Source: Stenotrophomonas maltophilia (GTDB lineage Bacteria > Pseudomonadota > Gammaproteobacteria > Xanthomonadales > Xanthomonadaceae). From it: a DNA stretch of 64,000 bases. Below are positions 33,600-43,638 of the stretch, piece by piece (position 1 is the stretch's first letter; the number at the start of each line of letters is the position of its first letter). The translations under genes were made by a program, and so were the position numbers. The stretch lies in NCBI RefSeq assembly GCF_025642255.1, contig NZ_CP106759.1, forward strand, positions 1,205,501 through 1,269,500. Direction: 5' to 3'. The notes below the pieces were generated by a model. That model did not search any database. It was given only the letters and a program-made list of their open reading frames with translations, and was not told the origin of the DNA.

Positions 33600-34055
33600 A
33601 TGCAGAGCTACTACTGGGTCAAGACCTTCCACATCGTGTTCGTGGTGGCGTGGATGGCGACGGTGTTCTATCTGCCGCGCATCCTGGTGAACCTGGCCGA
33701 GGCGGCGGGACAACCCGCAGTGGTCGAGCGCCTGCAGCTGATGGGCCTGCGTCTGTACCGTTTCGGCCACTCGATGTTCGGCCTGGCCTTCGTCCTGGGA
33801 CTGGTGTTGTGGCTGGGCTACCGGGTCATTCCGGACTTCCCGACGATGGTCGCGCCGGGCGGTGCCGGCTGGCTGCATGCCAAGCTCGGCCTGGTGGTGC
33901 TGCTGCTGGTCTACTTCGGCTGGACCGGCCGCCTGCTCAAGGGCGTCGCCAAGGGCCGGCCTCTGCCGTCCTCGCGCGCGCTGCGCTGGATCAACGAAAT
34001 CCCGCTGCTGGCCTTCATTCCGATCGTCTGGCTGGTGCTGGCCAAACCCTTCTGA
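33600..34055 (+). CDS. HemJ/CopD family membrane protein (likely protoporphyrinogen IX oxidase)
   Basis: A 151-aa protein with four transmembrane helices: about 5-25, 50-73, 83-103 and 128-147. The N-terminal KTFHIVFVVAWMATVFYLPRILVNLAEA is the HemJ-type motif with the conserved His and Lys/Arg. HemJ oxidises protoporphyrinogen IX in bacteria without HemG/HemY. It is annotated as CopD in many xanthomonads because of the shared fold; I regard HemJ as more likely from size and motif. ATG 33600 follows TGGAG at good spacing. Confidence 0.8.
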   Translation: MQSYYWVKTFHIVFVVAWMATVFYLPRILVNLAEAAGQPAVVERLQLMGLRLYRFGHSMFGLAFVLGLVLWLGYRVIPDFPTMVAPGGAGWLHAKLGLVVLLLVYFGWTGRLLKGVAKGRPLPSSRALRWINEIPLLAFIPIVWLVLAKPF

Positions 34056-34285
34056 GCCGGCGCACATCGCGCACCTCCAGATGAATCGCCGCGTAACCTG
34101 ACAAGCGGCGCGGCGCGCCTTGCAACAAATTGCATGGGCCCCGCCCGTGCGTCTCCAGATACTGCGCGCCTTCGACACAGCGGCTGCCTGCAGCAGTCCC
34201 GTCATCGCTCCGCGTGGGCATGGATGGGAATGCCAGGTACTGCACGCACGCTGTGCCGCTGACGTGCCCCCTCTGGAGATCCATC
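34056..34285. other. Gap before the autotransporter gene
   Basis: 230 bp with no gene. The open frame reading into the autotransporter from 34130 lacks a signal or family pattern, so it is leader DNA. GGAG (34274-34277) is the ribosome site for ATG 34286. I found no clear promoter. Confidence 0.6.
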
Positions 34286-36682
34286 ATGAAACATGCCCAT
34301 CGTTCCGCCGCAGGCGGGCGTTCCCTTGCCCTGCGTCCGCTCTCGCAATGCCTGCTGCTGGCACTGGCCCTGCCGTTGGCCCAGCACGCGTTGGCCGGCA
34401 ACCTCAACGGCGAGGACCACGAGGTGGTACAGGGTGACCCTACCGAAGCATGGCGGGCGAACAATGGCTCCACTCTTACGGTGTCCAACGCCAGCACCTA
34501 CGGCATCCAGGTGTTCTATGGCTCCAATGCCTTCCTCACGAGTGCGGATGTGCTGGTCCGCAATGCCCGTGAGAACATTCACGTGCAGTCCGGCTCCCGG
34601 CTGGTCGCGCGGGACAGCCGTTTCGATCTGGGCATGACCCAGTTCAACGTTTCGATCGATTCGTCTGCCAGGCTCTACAACACGCAGATCAACTCTGTCG
34701 GTGGTGCCATCGCCTTGTACCCGGCAATCTACGGTGGACAGGGCGACGTGTACCTTCTGATGGACAACTCCCACCTGGCGGTGGCACACCGCGACAGCAC
34801 TGCCTGGAACCACAACGTCGGTCTGAGTATGGGCGCGGGCAGGGCTGACATCGTCAACGGTTCGACGATCCGGGCCAGCCGCAACGGCGCCGTCATGTAC
34901 TTCGAATATCGGGGTGCGGACAACCTGGTATTGAACGTCGACAATTCCACCCTGGAGTCGCAGACCGGCCCGGCGATCTGGGTCAATCCCGATGTCGACT
35001 GGGGCAGTCCCGATGCCGACGTCGACGGCGAATCCGCCGAGATCACCATCCGCAACGGTGCGCGCCTGATTGCCGGCGATGGCACGCTGTTGCTGGTCAA
35101 GCATGGCGAGGAGGGGCAGGTCGGCAACGTTGCTGTGCGCTTCAACGTGGAGAACGCGGCGCTGACCGGCGACATCATTGCCGATCGCACCTCCTACACG
35201 GGCCAGCTGGATGTCTCGCTGCGCAACCGCGCCACGCTGATCGGCCGCATCGTCGATGCGAGCTCGGTGGCGGTGGGGGAGCAGAGCACCTGGCAGCTGA
35301 CCGGCGACAGCAGTGTCGGCCGTCTGCAGCTGGATGCGGGCAGCATGGTCAAGCTGGGCGACGGCGCGGGCGGCTTCAACACGCTGTCCCTGGACGAGTT
35401 CGTCGGTAACGGCGGCACGCTGGTATTCAACACGGTGCTTGGCGAGGACGACTCGCAGACCGACCGCCTGGTGATCGCCGGTGATGCGACCGGGCAGGCC
35501 AATGTGCGGGTGCTCAACGCCAGCGGCCAGGGCGCGCAGACCGACAAGGGCATCGAGCTGATCGAGATCAACGGCGCGTCCGACGCGCAGTTCGACCTGG
35601 TCGGCCGTGCGGTCGGCGGGCAGTACGAGTACTTCCTGTTCAAGGATGAGGCCGACGGCAACTGGTACCTGCGTTCGGAACTGCCGGTGACGCCGCCGGA
35701 TCCCTGTGACCTGGATCCGTCGCTGCCCGACTGCGACCCGACCGGTCCGATCAATCCGGATCCGAAGCCGGTGCTGCGCCCGGAGACCGGCGCGTACCTG
35801 GCCAACCAGTACGCCGCAGGGCAGTTGTTCCGCCTGCAGCGCAGTGATCGCGACGGCAATGCGGCCGTTGCCGAGGGTGTGCACGGCTGGGCACGCGTGG
35901 ACAGCCAGCAGGCGCGCCTGGGGGCCATGCAGGAGCAGCTGGATCTGCGCACGCAGCGCCATGTGGTGCAGGTGGGCGCAGACGTGGGGCTGTTCGATGA
36001 AGGGCGTGGCCGCCTGGGCGTGATGCTCGGTAGTGGGCGTGCTGACAGCACCAGCACCTCGGCGCTGACCGGCTTTGCGGCACGCGGCAAGGTCGCCGGC
36101 GTGGCCGCAGGGGTGTACGGCAGCTGGAACACTGGTCGTGCCTATGTGGACAGCTGGGTGCAGCACGGCCGCTTCAACAACCGGGTGGAAGGCGATGGCC
36201 TGGCCGCGGAGCGCTACGACAGCGACCTGTGGCAGGGTTCGCTGGAGGCGGGTTACCGCTTCGGCGTCGGCACGCTGGGCGACAGCAGGGTCAGCCTGCA
36301 GCCGGAGCTGCAGCTGGTCTACACCAACGTCAGCACGGATCGACATACCGAGCAGAACGGCACCGTGGTGCGTGGCCTGGGCGAAAGTGGCCTGTCCGGC
36401 CGCCTCGGCCTGCGCCTGGAAGCGGAATCGACCAGCACGCATGGCGCCGTGGTGACCCCGTACCTGACCGCCAACTGGTATCGCGACGCCCGCACGGGTG
36501 GCATGGCGTTCGATGACGTGGCCATGGACAGCGACGCGCCGCGCAACCGCTACGCGCTGGGTGCAGGCGCGCGGGTGGAATTCACCAAGGGCTGGACGGG
36601 CTGGGGCGGTCTGGACGTGAGCCGCGGTGACTCCGGCTACCGCGAAGTCAGCGCCACGCTGGGCATGTCCTACAACTGGTAA
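34286..36682 (+). CDS. Autotransporter (type V secretion) with beta-helix passenger
   Basis: A 798-aa autotransporter. Residues 1-38 form a long signal peptide (MKHAHRSAAGGRSLALRPLSQCLLLALALPLAQHALA). About 40-450 make a passenger rich in strand repeats with Asn/Gly turns, as in right-handed beta-helices of the pertactin/AIDA type. A short Pro/Asp linker (about 470-495, PPDPCDLDPSLPDCDP) holds two Cys, and a translocator barrel of about 280 residues starts at LRPETGAYLANQYAAGQLFRLQRSDRDG and ends in a C-terminal aromatic residue (MSYNW), as needed for BAM recognition. Likely a surface adhesin or enzyme; passenger activity unknown. It is next to, but not obviously linked with, the HemJ gene. 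Confidence 0.92.
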   Translation: MKHAHRSAAGGRSLALRPLSQCLLLALALPLAQHALAGNLNGEDHEVVQGDPTEAWRANNGSTLTVSNASTYGIQVFYGSNAFLTSADVLVRNARENIHVQSGSRLVARDSRFDLGMTQFNVSIDSSARLYNTQINSVGGAIALYPAIYGGQGDVYLLMDNSHLAVAHRDSTAWNHNVGLSMGAGRADIVNGSTIRASRNGAVMYFEYRGADNLVLNVDNSTLESQTGPAIWVNPDVDWGSPDADVDGESAEITIRNGARLIAGDGTLLLVKHGEEGQVGNVAVRFNVENAALTGDIIADRTSYTGQLDVSLRNRATLIGRIVDASSVAVGEQSTWQLTGDSSVGRLQLDAGSMVKLGDGAGGFNTLSLDEFVGNGGTLVFNTVLGEDDSQTDRLVIAGDATGQANVRVLNASGQGAQTDKGIELIEINGASDAQFDLVGRAVGGQYEYFLFKDEADGNWYLRSELPVTPPDPCDLDPSLPDCDPTGPINPDPKPVLRPETGAYLANQYAAGQLFRLQRSDRDGNAAVAEGVHGWARVDSQQARLGAMQEQLDLRTQRHVVQVGADVGLFDEGRGRLGVMLGSGRADSTSTSALTGFAARGKVAGVAAGVYGSWNTGRAYVDSWVQHGRFNNRVEGDGLAAERYDSDLWQGSLEAGYRFGVGTLGDSRVSLQPELQLVYTNVSTDRHTEQNGTVVRGLGESGLSGRLGLRLEAESTSTHGAVVTPYLTANWYRDARTGGMAFDDVAMDSDAPRNRYALGAGARVEFTKGWTGWGGLDVSRGDSGYREVSATLGMSYNW

Positions 36683-36730
36683 GCAGATCGGCGTACGGCG
36701 GGCCCGTACGCGCAGGAACAGGGACGTATC

Positions 36731-36774
36731 GCCACACGGATGTGGCACTGAAGCCGGGCATTGCCCGGCTTCAG
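36731..36774. terminator. Hairpin pair between convergent autotransporter and accA genes
   Basis: A 6-bp stem (GCCACA 36731-36736 with TGTGGC 36741-36746) precedes a 12-bp perfect stem (36748-36759 with 36763-36774) with a 3-nt loop. No long T run follows on either strand, so efficiency is uncertain; position suggests a two-way terminator. Confidence 0.55.
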
Positions 36775-36800
36775 GCGTTACCGTGCAGCGGAAGCAGCGA

Positions 36801-37760
36801 TTACGCCGCCTCGTAGGTGCCGTAGCTGCGCAGGCGCTTGTAGCGCTGCTCCAGCAGTTCCCCGGTGGACAGCTTGTCCAGCGCGTCCAGCTCGTTCAGC
36901 AGCACGGCCTTCAGGCGCCGGGCCATCTGCGTCGGGTTGCGGTGGGCGCCGCCGGTCGGCTCGCGCACGACCTTGTCGACCAGGCCCAGGCTCTTCAGGC
37001 GCGGGGCGGTCAGGCCCAGCTGTTCGGCCGCGTCCTTGGCCTTGCCGGCGTCCTTCCACAGGATCGAGGCGCAGCCTTCCGGGGTAATGGTCGAATACAC
37101 CGCGTACTCCAGCATCACGGTGCGGTCGCCCACGCCCAGTGCCAGCGCGCCGCCCGAGCCGCCTTCGCCGATCACGGTGCAGATCACCGGCACCTTCAGT
37201 TCGGCCATTTCCATCAGGTTGCGCGCGATCGCTTCGGACTGGCCGCGCGATTCGGCGTCGATGCCCGGCCAGGCGCCGGCGGTGTCGATCAGGGTCAGCA
37301 CCGGCAGGCCGAAACGCTCGGCCATCTTCATCAGGCGCAGCGCCTTGCGGTAGCCCTCGGGCTTGGGCATGCCGAAGTTGCGCTTGATCTTCTCCTTGGT
37401 GTCGCGGCCCTTCTGGTGGCCGATGACCATCACCGCGCGGCCATTGATGCGGGCCAGGCCGCCCATGATGGCCTTGTCGTCGGCAAAGGCGCGATCACCG
37501 GCCAGTTCCTGGAACTCATCGAAGATGATGCGGATGTAATCGGCGGTGTAGGGCCGCGACGGGTGGCGGGCCAGCTGCAGCACCTGCCAGGAGGTCAGGT
37601 TGCGGAAGATCTGTGCGGTACGCATGCGCAGCTTGTCCTGCAGCGCGTGCACTTCGGCCTCGACATTGACCGCCGGACCGGCACTGGCGTTGCGCAGCTC
37701 CTGGATCTTCGCTTCCAGGTCGGCGATGGGTTGCTCGAAGTCGAGGTAGTTCGGATTCAT
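36801..37760 (-). CDS. accA: Acetyl-CoA carboxylase carboxyltransferase subunit alpha
   Basis: AccA with AccD transfers the carboxyl group from carboxybiotin to acetyl-CoA, the first step of fatty acid synthesis. The 319-aa protein has the family N terminus [22 protein letters not shown], the [22 protein letters not shown] block, [61 protein letters not shown] and [38 protein letters not shown], which form the crotonase-fold CoA site. Last gene of the conserved block, 150 bp downstream of dnaE. Confidence 0.97.
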   Translation of the reverse strand: MNPNYLDFEQPIADLEAKIQELRNASAGPAVNVEAEVHALQDKLRMRTAQIFRNLTSWQVLQLARHPSRPYTADYIRIIFDEFQELAGDRAFADDKAIMGGLARINGRAVMVIGHQKGRDTKEKIKRNFGMPKPEGYRKALRLMKMAERFGLPVLTLIDTAGAWPGIDAESRGQSEAIARNLMEMAELKVPVICTVIGEGGSGGALALGVGDRTVMLEYAVYSTITPEGCASILWKDAGKAKDAAEQLGLTAPRLKSLGLVDKVVREPTGGAHRNPTQMARRLKAVLLNELDALDKLSTGELLEQRYKRLRSYGTYEAA

Positions 37761-37910
37761 CGGAAGCCGTCGTGTAAAGAAGGAGGAAAGTGTAGCCGAA
37801 CCCGGTGAAATTCCCCGTACGCCCCTGTCTGGAGCGTACGGAGGGGCTGGCCGGCAGGCAGCGCGCTGCCTTGGCCGCGCCAGCTGGACGCGGGACCTGG
37901 CGGGGCGGGA

Positions 37911-40900
37911 TCAGCTGGCCCAGGGCGGGCTGTAGCGCACCTTCAGGGTGCGCACGGCCGGGTCGGCGCGCAGCGCTTCCATCAGCTTCGAGTCGATGCG
38001 CACGGCGCTCTGTCCGGACACGTCGAGCATGCCGGCGATACCGCCGTGCGGGCCCTTCAGCAGCAGGTCCAGGCGCAGGGGCGTGCGGCCGGGGCGATGG
38101 CGGTCGAGCAGGGCATCGATGCGCTCCCACACCGGCCGCTGCTGGCGCAGGTCCAGCCGCAGCGACAGGCGCGTAGCGTAGTTGGCGCAGACCTCATCGA
38201 AATCCCAGCACTGGCGGATGCGCAGGGCGTAGCCACCGTTGAATTCGTCTTCACGCAGGCCGCCCTTGACCACCAGGATGCGGTCCTTGGTCATCAGGTG
38301 GCCGAACTCGGCCATGGTGTCGGAGAACGCGCTGCACTCCACGCGTCCACGCCCGTCCTCGAGCTGGATGAAGATCTGGCTTTCGCCCTTGCGGCGAACG
38401 CCGACCACCTGGCCGGCCAGCACGGTCTGCACTTCCGGCCGCCAGCGCTTCTCACCGCCACCACCACCACCGCCGCTGCTGGCGCTCCAGATCTTTTCCA
38501 CCGCGCCCAGATCGTTGCCGACCAGATCGCGCACGTCGTCGCGCCACGGATCGAATGGATGGCCGCTGAGGTAGAAGCCCAGCGTGTCGCGCTCGCCGTT
38601 CAGGCGCTGCAGCAGGGGCCACTCTTCGGCCTCCGGCAGGTCCAGCTGGATCGTCGCCGCGCTCGGGTCCGGCCCACCGAACAGCGAGTTCTGCCCGGAG
38701 GCGCGCTCGCGTGCCATCTGCTCGGTGGCCTTGATCACTTCCGGCAGCTGCAGCATCAGCGAGGCGCGGTTGCGGCCCAGCTCATCCAGTGCGCCGCAGT
38801 TTATCATCGCTTCCAGGGTGCGCCGGTTGAGCTTGGCCGAGCCGACGCGGGTACAGAAATCGAGCAGGTCGGTGTAGTTTCCGCCCCGCAGCCGCTCGTC
38901 CACCACCGCTTCGCAGGCACCCTGGCCGACACCCTTGATCGCACCCAGGCCGTACTGGATGGTGTCCGGCGTGGCTGCCTCGAACATGAAGGCGGACTGG
39001 TTCACCTTCGGCGGCAGCACGGTCAGGCCGAGGTTGCGCACCTCGTCGAGGAAGCCGACCACCTTGTCGGTGTTGTCCATGTCCGAAGACAGCGTGGCCG
39101 CCATGAACTCGGCCGGGTAATGGCGCTTGAGCCACGCGGTCTGGTAACTGACCAGCGCGTAGGCAGCGGCGTGCGACTTGTTGAAGCCGTAGCCGGCGAA
39201 CTTCTCCATCAGGTCGAAGATCTCGTCGGCCTTGGGGCCGTCGACGCCGCCCTTGGCCGCGCCCTCGCGGAAGATCTCGCGGTGCTTGGCCATTTCGGCC
39301 GGCACCTTCTTGCCCATCGCACGACGCAGCAGGTCGGCGCCGCCCAGCGAGTAGCCGCCGACGATCTGCGCCATCTGCATCACCTGCTCCTGGTACACCA
39401 TGATGCCGTAGGTGTCCTTGAGGATGGCTTCGGTGCGCGGATCGGGATAGATGATCTCTTCCTGCCCGTGCTTGCGCGCGTTGAAGGACGGAATCAGGTC
39501 CATCGGGCCGGGGCGGTACAGCGACACCAGCGCGATCAGGTCTTCGAAACGGTCGGGGCGTGCGTCCTTCAGCAGGCGGCGCATGCCGGAGGATTCGAAC
39601 TGGAAGACCGCACCGGTGTTGCCGTTGGCGAAGATGTCCTTGTAGGTCGGCGCGTCGTCCAGCGGGATCGCCGCGATGTCCACCGGCGGAATGCCGGCGC
39701 GCGCGTGGCGCTTGTTGATCGCCTTCACTGCCCAGTCGATGATGGTCAGCGTGCGCAGGCCAAGGAAGTCGAACTTCACCAGGCCCACTTCTTCGACGTC
39801 GTTCTTGTCGAACTGGGTGACCGGATTCTTGCCGATGCCGTTCTCGTCGTGTTCGGCGTACAGCGGGCAGAACTCGCTCAGCGGCTCGGGGCCGATCACC
39901 ACGCCACCGGCGTGCTTGCCGGCGTTGCGGGTGAGGTCTTCAAGCTGCAGCGCCAGATCGATCAGGTCACGGACATCGTCTTCGGTTTCGTAACGCTGGA
40001 TCAGCTCGGCCGATGCCATCTCCGAGCCCGGGCCTTCCTTGCCCTTGCCGAGCGCATCCTTCAGGTGGATGCCGAGGATGTTCGGGATCAGCTTGGAGAC
40101 GCCGTCAACCAGGCCATAGGGGAAACCGAGCACACGGCCGGAATCGCGCACCACGGCCTTGGCGGCCATGGTGCCGTAGGTGATGATCTGGCTGACGCGT
40201 TCGCGCCCGTATTTGCGTGCGACGTAGTCGATCACTTCGTCGCGGCGGTCCATGCAGAAATCGATGTCGAAGTCGGGCATCGACACGCGTTCCGGATTCA
40301 GGAACCGCTCGAACAGCAGGTTGTAGGGCAGCGGATCCAGGTCGGTGATCTTCAGCGCCCACGCCACCAGCGAACCGGCACCGGAACCACGGCCCGGGCC
40401 GATCGGGATGCCCTGGTTCTTGCCCCACTGGATGAAGTCGGCCACGATCAGGAAGTAGCCGGGGAAACCCATCTTGATGATGGTATCGAGCTCGAATTCG
40501 AGGCGCTCGAAGTACTCCTCGCGGGTCTTGCCCGGCGCCAGCGGATTCTTCTGCAGGCGTTCTTCCAGGCCGTCGCGCGACATCTTCTGGATCCAGGTAT
40601 CCAGGGTCTCGTCGTCCGGCACCGGGTAGTTGGGCAGGAAGTAGGTGCCCAGCCGCATCTCGATGTTGCAGCGCTCGGCCAGCGCCAGCGTGTTGTCGAT
40701 CGCATCGGGGATGTCGGCGAACAGCGCGCACATCTCCTCGGCCGACTTCAGGTACTGCTGGTCACTGTACTCGCGCGGCCGCTTGGGATCGTCCAGCACG
40801 CGGCCGGTCGAGATGCACACACGTGCCTCATGCGCGCTGAAGTCCGACGGTGCAAGGAAGCGCACATCGTTGCTGGCCACCACTGGCAGGCCGCGCTGGC

Positions 40901-41504
40901 CGGCGGCCATCAGCGCGAAGCGGTTGAAGGCCTCCTCGCCATCGCGGCCGGTGCGGGTCAGCTCCAGGTGCAGGCCATCGCCGAACACCCGCTGCCAGTC
41001 GGCCAGATGCTGCTCGGCAAGGTCGTGCTTGCCGTCCAGCGCCAGGCGCCCGGCCAGGCTCTCGCGCCCGGCCAGCGCGAACAGGTTGGCGTTGCCCGCC
41101 TTCAACCAGTCCGGATGCACGGCGACGCCGCCTTCCGGACGATGGCCCTCCATCCAGGCACGGGTCAGCAGCCGTGACAGGCTCAGGTAGCCTTCGCGGT
41201 CGCGGCACAGCAGGGTCATCCGCCACGGGTCCTGGCCCTCCTCGGCGATCATCACGTCGGCGCCGGCGATCGGCTTGATGCCCACGCCTTCGGCTGCCTT
41301 GTAGAACTTGATCAGGGCGAACAGATTGTTGAGGTCGGTCACCGCCAGCGCGGGCAGGCCCAGCTCGACCGAGCGTGACAGCAGGTTGGCCTGCTTTGCC
41401 TTCTTCGGGTCGGCCTGGTCCGGCTTGGCCGGCACACGGATGGTCGAGTCCGCCAGCGAGAACTCGGTGTGGACGTGGAGATGTACGAAACGGGAGTTGG
41501 ACAT
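37911..41504 (-). CDS. dnaE: DNA polymerase III subunit alpha
   Basis: Replicative polymerase catalytic subunit, 1197 aa. PHP domain at the N terminus (FVHLHVHTEFSLADS), polymerase palm with PDFDIDFCMDRRDEVIDYV carrying catalytic Asp pair, RGSGAGSLVAWALKIT, then fingers and HhH region (LKRHYPAEFMAATLSSDM) and a C-terminal OB fold. The longest frame extends to 41759, but the region upstream holds repeats and no homology, so ATG 41504 (MSNSRFVHLHVHTEFS) is the start. A run of seven Gly (SSGGGGGGGEKRW, about residue 1015) interrupts the region before the OB fold. Rather longer than the E. coli protein (1160). Confidence 0.97.
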   Translation of the reverse strand: MSNSRFVHLHVHTEFSLADSTIRVPAKPDQADPKKAKQANLLSRSVELGLPALAVTDLNNLFALIKFYKAAEGVGIKPIAGADVMIAEEGQDPWRMTLLCRDREGYLSLSRLLTRAWMEGHRPEGGVAVHPDWLKAGNANLFALAGRESLAGRLALDGKHDLAEQHLADWQRVFGDGLHLELTRTGRDGEEAFNRFALMAAGQRGLPVVASNDVRFLAPSDFSAHEARVCISTGRVLDDPKRPREYSDQQYLKSAEEMCALFADIPDAIDNTLALAERCNIEMRLGTYFLPNYPVPDDETLDTWIQKMSRDGLEERLQKNPLAPGKTREEYFERLEFELDTIIKMGFPGYFLIVADFIQWGKNQGIPIGPGRGSGAGSLVAWALKITDLDPLPYNLLFERFLNPERVSMPDFDIDFCMDRRDEVIDYVARKYGRERVSQIITYGTMAAKAVVRDSGRVLGFPYGLVDGVSKLIPNILGIHLKDALGKGKEGPGSEMASAELIQRYETEDDVRDLIDLALQLEDLTRNAGKHAGGVVIGPEPLSEFCPLYAEHDENGIGKNPVTQFDKNDVEEVGLVKFDFLGLRTLTIIDWAVKAINKRHARAGIPPVDIAAIPLDDAPTYKDIFANGNTGAVFQFESSGMRRLLKDARPDRFEDLIALVSLYRPGPMDLIPSFNARKHGQEEIIYPDPRTEAILKDTYGIMVYQEQVMQMAQIVGGYSLGGADLLRRAMGKKVPAEMAKHREIFREGAAKGGVDGPKADEIFDLMEKFAGYGFNKSHAAAYALVSYQTAWLKRHYPAEFMAATLSSDMDNTDKVVGFLDEVRNLGLTVLPPKVNQSAFMFEAATPDTIQYGLGAIKGVGQGACEAVVDERLRGGNYTDLLDFCTRVGSAKLNRRTLEAMINCGALDELGRNRASLMLQLPEVIKATEQMARERASGQNSLFGGPDPSAATIQLDLPEAEEWPLLQRLNGERDTLGFYLSGHPFDPWRDDVRDLVGNDLGAVEKIWSASSGGGGGGGEKRWRPEVQTVLAGQVVGVRRKGESQIFIQLEDGRGRVECSAFSDTMAEFGHLMTKDRILVVKGGLREDEFNGGYALRIRQCWDFDEVCANYATRLSLRLDLRQQRPVWERIDALLDRHRPGRTPLRLDLLLKGPHGGIAGMLDVSGQSAVRIDSKLMEALRADPAVRTLKVRYSPPWAS

Positions 41505-41648
41505 GCCGGACCAGGTTGGAGCGCGGGGGCCCCGGGTGCCGACGGGAGTTCGTCGCCGGGGTCGGGAAGCGCTGGAATGCCCGGTCAGGGTAGCGAGGGC
41601 AGGGAGAGGCGACAAGCTCTTGACGGCGCGTCGATTGCGCGAACATGC

Positions 41649-41716
41649 CGCCGGGCATGGCCCGGCGCTACCGCCGCAATGTGGGCGCACGATGCCGCCG
41701 GGCCATGCCCGGCGGC
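41649..41716. repeat. Two SMAG/REP-type palindromes between rnhB and dnaE
   Basis: The first (41649-41671) has the 8-bp stem CGCCGGGC/GCCCGGCG followed by CTAC, i.e. a GTAG element on the minus strand. The second (41694-41716) has a 10-bp perfect stem GCCGCCGGGC/GCCCGGCGGC but no tag. They fill the 218-bp gap after rnhB and before dnaE and could tune the ratio of upstream to downstream transcript. Confidence 0.7.
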
Positions 41717-41722
41717 GGTTGT

Positions 41723-42382
41723 TCAGGCGATGGCCGCGGCCGCCGGGTTTTCCAGGCATTCACGCACCGGGGCGAAACTGCGCCGGTGCTCGCCACAGGG
41801 GCCGTGTTCACGCAGTGCCGCCAGGTGGGCCGGAGTGCCGTAGCCCTTGTGCTGGTCGAAACCGTAGTGCGGATGCTGTACGTGCAGGTCCTGCATGTAC
41901 CGGTCGCGCGACACCTTGGCCAGGATCGACGCCGCCATGATCGCGCGGTCGATGCCATCGCCACCAACCAGCGCCTGCGCCGGCAGTACCAGCCCCTTCG
42001 GAACCACGTTGCCGTCGATGCGGGCGAAGCCGGCCACGTGGGCCACGGCCGCCACCACGTCGCGCATGCCCTGCAGGGTGGCCTGGTAGATGTTCAGGCG
42101 GTCGATCGCTGCTACGTCCACCAGCACCACATGCCAGGCCAGGGCGCGATCGATGATTCGATCGTACAGCTGCTCGCGGCGCGCGGCGGTGAGCTGCTTG
42201 GAGTCATCCAGGCCGTTGATGCGCGGGCGGGCAGGATCGAATACCACCGCCGCGACGGCGACCGGCCCGGCCAGCGGGCCACGGCCGGCCTCATCGACAC
42301 CGGCGACCAGGCGGTCCGGTTCAACCCGCAGTGAACCGTCGAACAGGGCCAGGCTGGCTGCGGCGGCGTGGCGGCGGCTCAT
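41723..42382 (-). CDS. rnhB: Ribonuclease HII
   Basis: Removes ribonucleotides from DNA and RNA in RNA/DNA hybrids. The 219-aa protein has [23 protein letters not shown] with the Asp-Glu pair, [19 protein letters not shown], and the conserved DGNVVP and [12 protein letters not shown] segments that supply the other catalytic Asp residues. Its ATG overlaps the lpxB stop by 4 bp (42379-42382), so translation is likely coupled. Confidence 0.96.
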   Translation of the reverse strand: MSRRHAAAASLALFDGSLRVEPDRLVAGVDEAGRGPLAGPVAVAAVVFDPARPRINGLDDSKQLTAARREQLYDRIIDRALAWHVVLVDVAAIDRLNIYQATLQGMRDVVAAVAHVAGFARIDGNVVPKGLVLPAQALVGGDGIDRAIMAASILAKVSRDRYMQDLHVQHPHYGFDQHKGYGTPAHLAALREHGPCGEHRRSFAPVRECLENPAAAAIA

Positions 42383-43638
42383 GCCTTGTCCAGTTCGCGT
42401 ACCAGCAGCTCGCCGACAGCGTCGGCGGCGCGTGCCGAGGCATTGCGGCGCAGGCGTTCATGCAGGCGCGAATAGGTTCCCTGCAGGTCGGCGGCCCGTT
42501 GCGGATGGTCGAACCACTGCTGGATGGCGGCGGCCAGCTTGTCCGGCGTGCAGTCGTGCTGCATCAGCTCCGGTGCCAGGTCCTGGCCGGCCAGGATGTT
42601 GGGCAGGGCGAAGCGGTCGACCTTGATCAGGCCCAGCGCCTTGACCAGGCGGTAGGTCAGTTCGTTGACGCGATAGCCGACCACCATCGGCCGCTTCACC
42701 AGCATGGCTTCCAGGGTCGCGGTACCGGAGGCGAGCACCACCACGTCGGCGGCGATCATGGCGTCGCGGGCCTGGCCATCAAGCACATGCGAGTAGGCGA
42801 CCGGCAGCGCCGAACGCGACAGCTGTTCCTCGATCAGGCGACGGCAGGCGGCATTGGCGGCAGGCACCACGACGTGCAGCCCCGGAATCCGTTCGGAAAC
42901 CTGCCACGCGGCCTCGAAGAACGGCTCGCCCAGGCGCGAGATCTCGCCCAGGCGGCTGCCCGGCAGCACCGCCAGCACCTTGGCCGTGGCCGGCAGGCCC
43001 AGCGCGGCACGGGCTTCGTCGCGGTTGCCCTGCAGCGGAATGTCATCGGCCATCGGATGACCGACAAAGCGCGCGTCGATTCCGTGCCGGGCGTAGATGG
43101 GGGGTTCCATCGGGAACAGGCACAGCACGAGGTCGGCACTGTTGCCGATCTTCTCGGCGCGCTTCTCGCGCCACGCCCAGACCGAAGGGCTGACGTAATG
43201 CACGGTGCGCACGCCACGCTGCTTCAGCCAGCGCTCGATGCCCAGGTTGAAGTCCGGCGCATCGATGCCGATGAACACGTCCGGCTGCCACTCGAGCGCG
43301 CGCTGGCGGAAGGCCGAGCGCAGCTTCAACAGGCGCGGCAGGTGGCGCAGGACTTCGGTCAGCCCCATCACCGCCAGTTCGCTGGCGTCGTGCCAGGTCT
43401 GGCAACCGGCATTGCGCATGGCATCGCCGCCGATGCCGGCGAACTCGGCGTTCGGGAAGCGGGCCTTCAACTCGCGCACCAGGCCGGCACCGAGCAGGTC
43501 GCCGGAGGCCTCACCGGCCACCAGTGCGATCCGCAGCGGCCGCTCGCTGAGCACCCGCTGTGCAGGCACGCTGCCGGCCAGGGAGGCCAGCGGAATGACA
43601 GCGGCGCCGGCCGGCGCCTGGCCGGACGTGCTGCTCAT
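42379..43638 (-). CDS. lpxB: Lipid-A-disaccharide synthase
   Basis: Joins UDP-2,3-diacylglucosamine and lipid X to the lipid A disaccharide at the inner membrane (GT19 family). The 419-aa protein has [65 protein letters not shown] and the [24 protein letters not shown] segment of the UDP-sugar site. About 30 residues of Ala/Ser-rich sequence precede the first conserved block. It overlaps lpxA by 4 bp at its start and rnhB at its end. Confidence 0.96.
   Translation of the reverse strand: MSSTSGQAPAGAAVIPLASLAGSVPAQRVLSERPLRIALVAGEASGDLLGAGLVRELKARFPNAEFAGIGGDAMRNAGCQTWHDASELAVMGLTEVLRHLPRLLKLRSAFRQRALEWQPDVFIGIDAPDFNLGIERWLKQRGVRTVHYVSPSVWAWREKRAEKIGNSADLVLCLFPMEPPIYARHGIDARFVGHPMADDIPLQGNRDEARAALGLPATAKVLAVLPGSRLGEISRLGEPFFEAAWQVSERIPGLHVVVPAANAACRRLIEEQLSRSALPVAYSHVLDGQARDAMIAADVVVLASGTATLEAMLVKRPMVVGYRVNELTYRLVKALGLIKVDRFALPNILAGQDLAPELMQHDCTPDKLAAAIQQWFDHPQRAADLQGTYSRLHERLRRNASARAADAVGELLVRELDKA

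Noticed and set aside
34202..36748. An 848-codon frame antisense to the autotransporter
   Set aside because: Shadow frame. The autotransporter on the plus strand has signal peptide, passenger and barrel, which settle the coding strand.
38046..41177. A 1043-codon open frame antisense to dnaE
   Set aside because: Shadow of dnaE; composition is rich in Gln, Arg, His and Val, with no family pattern.
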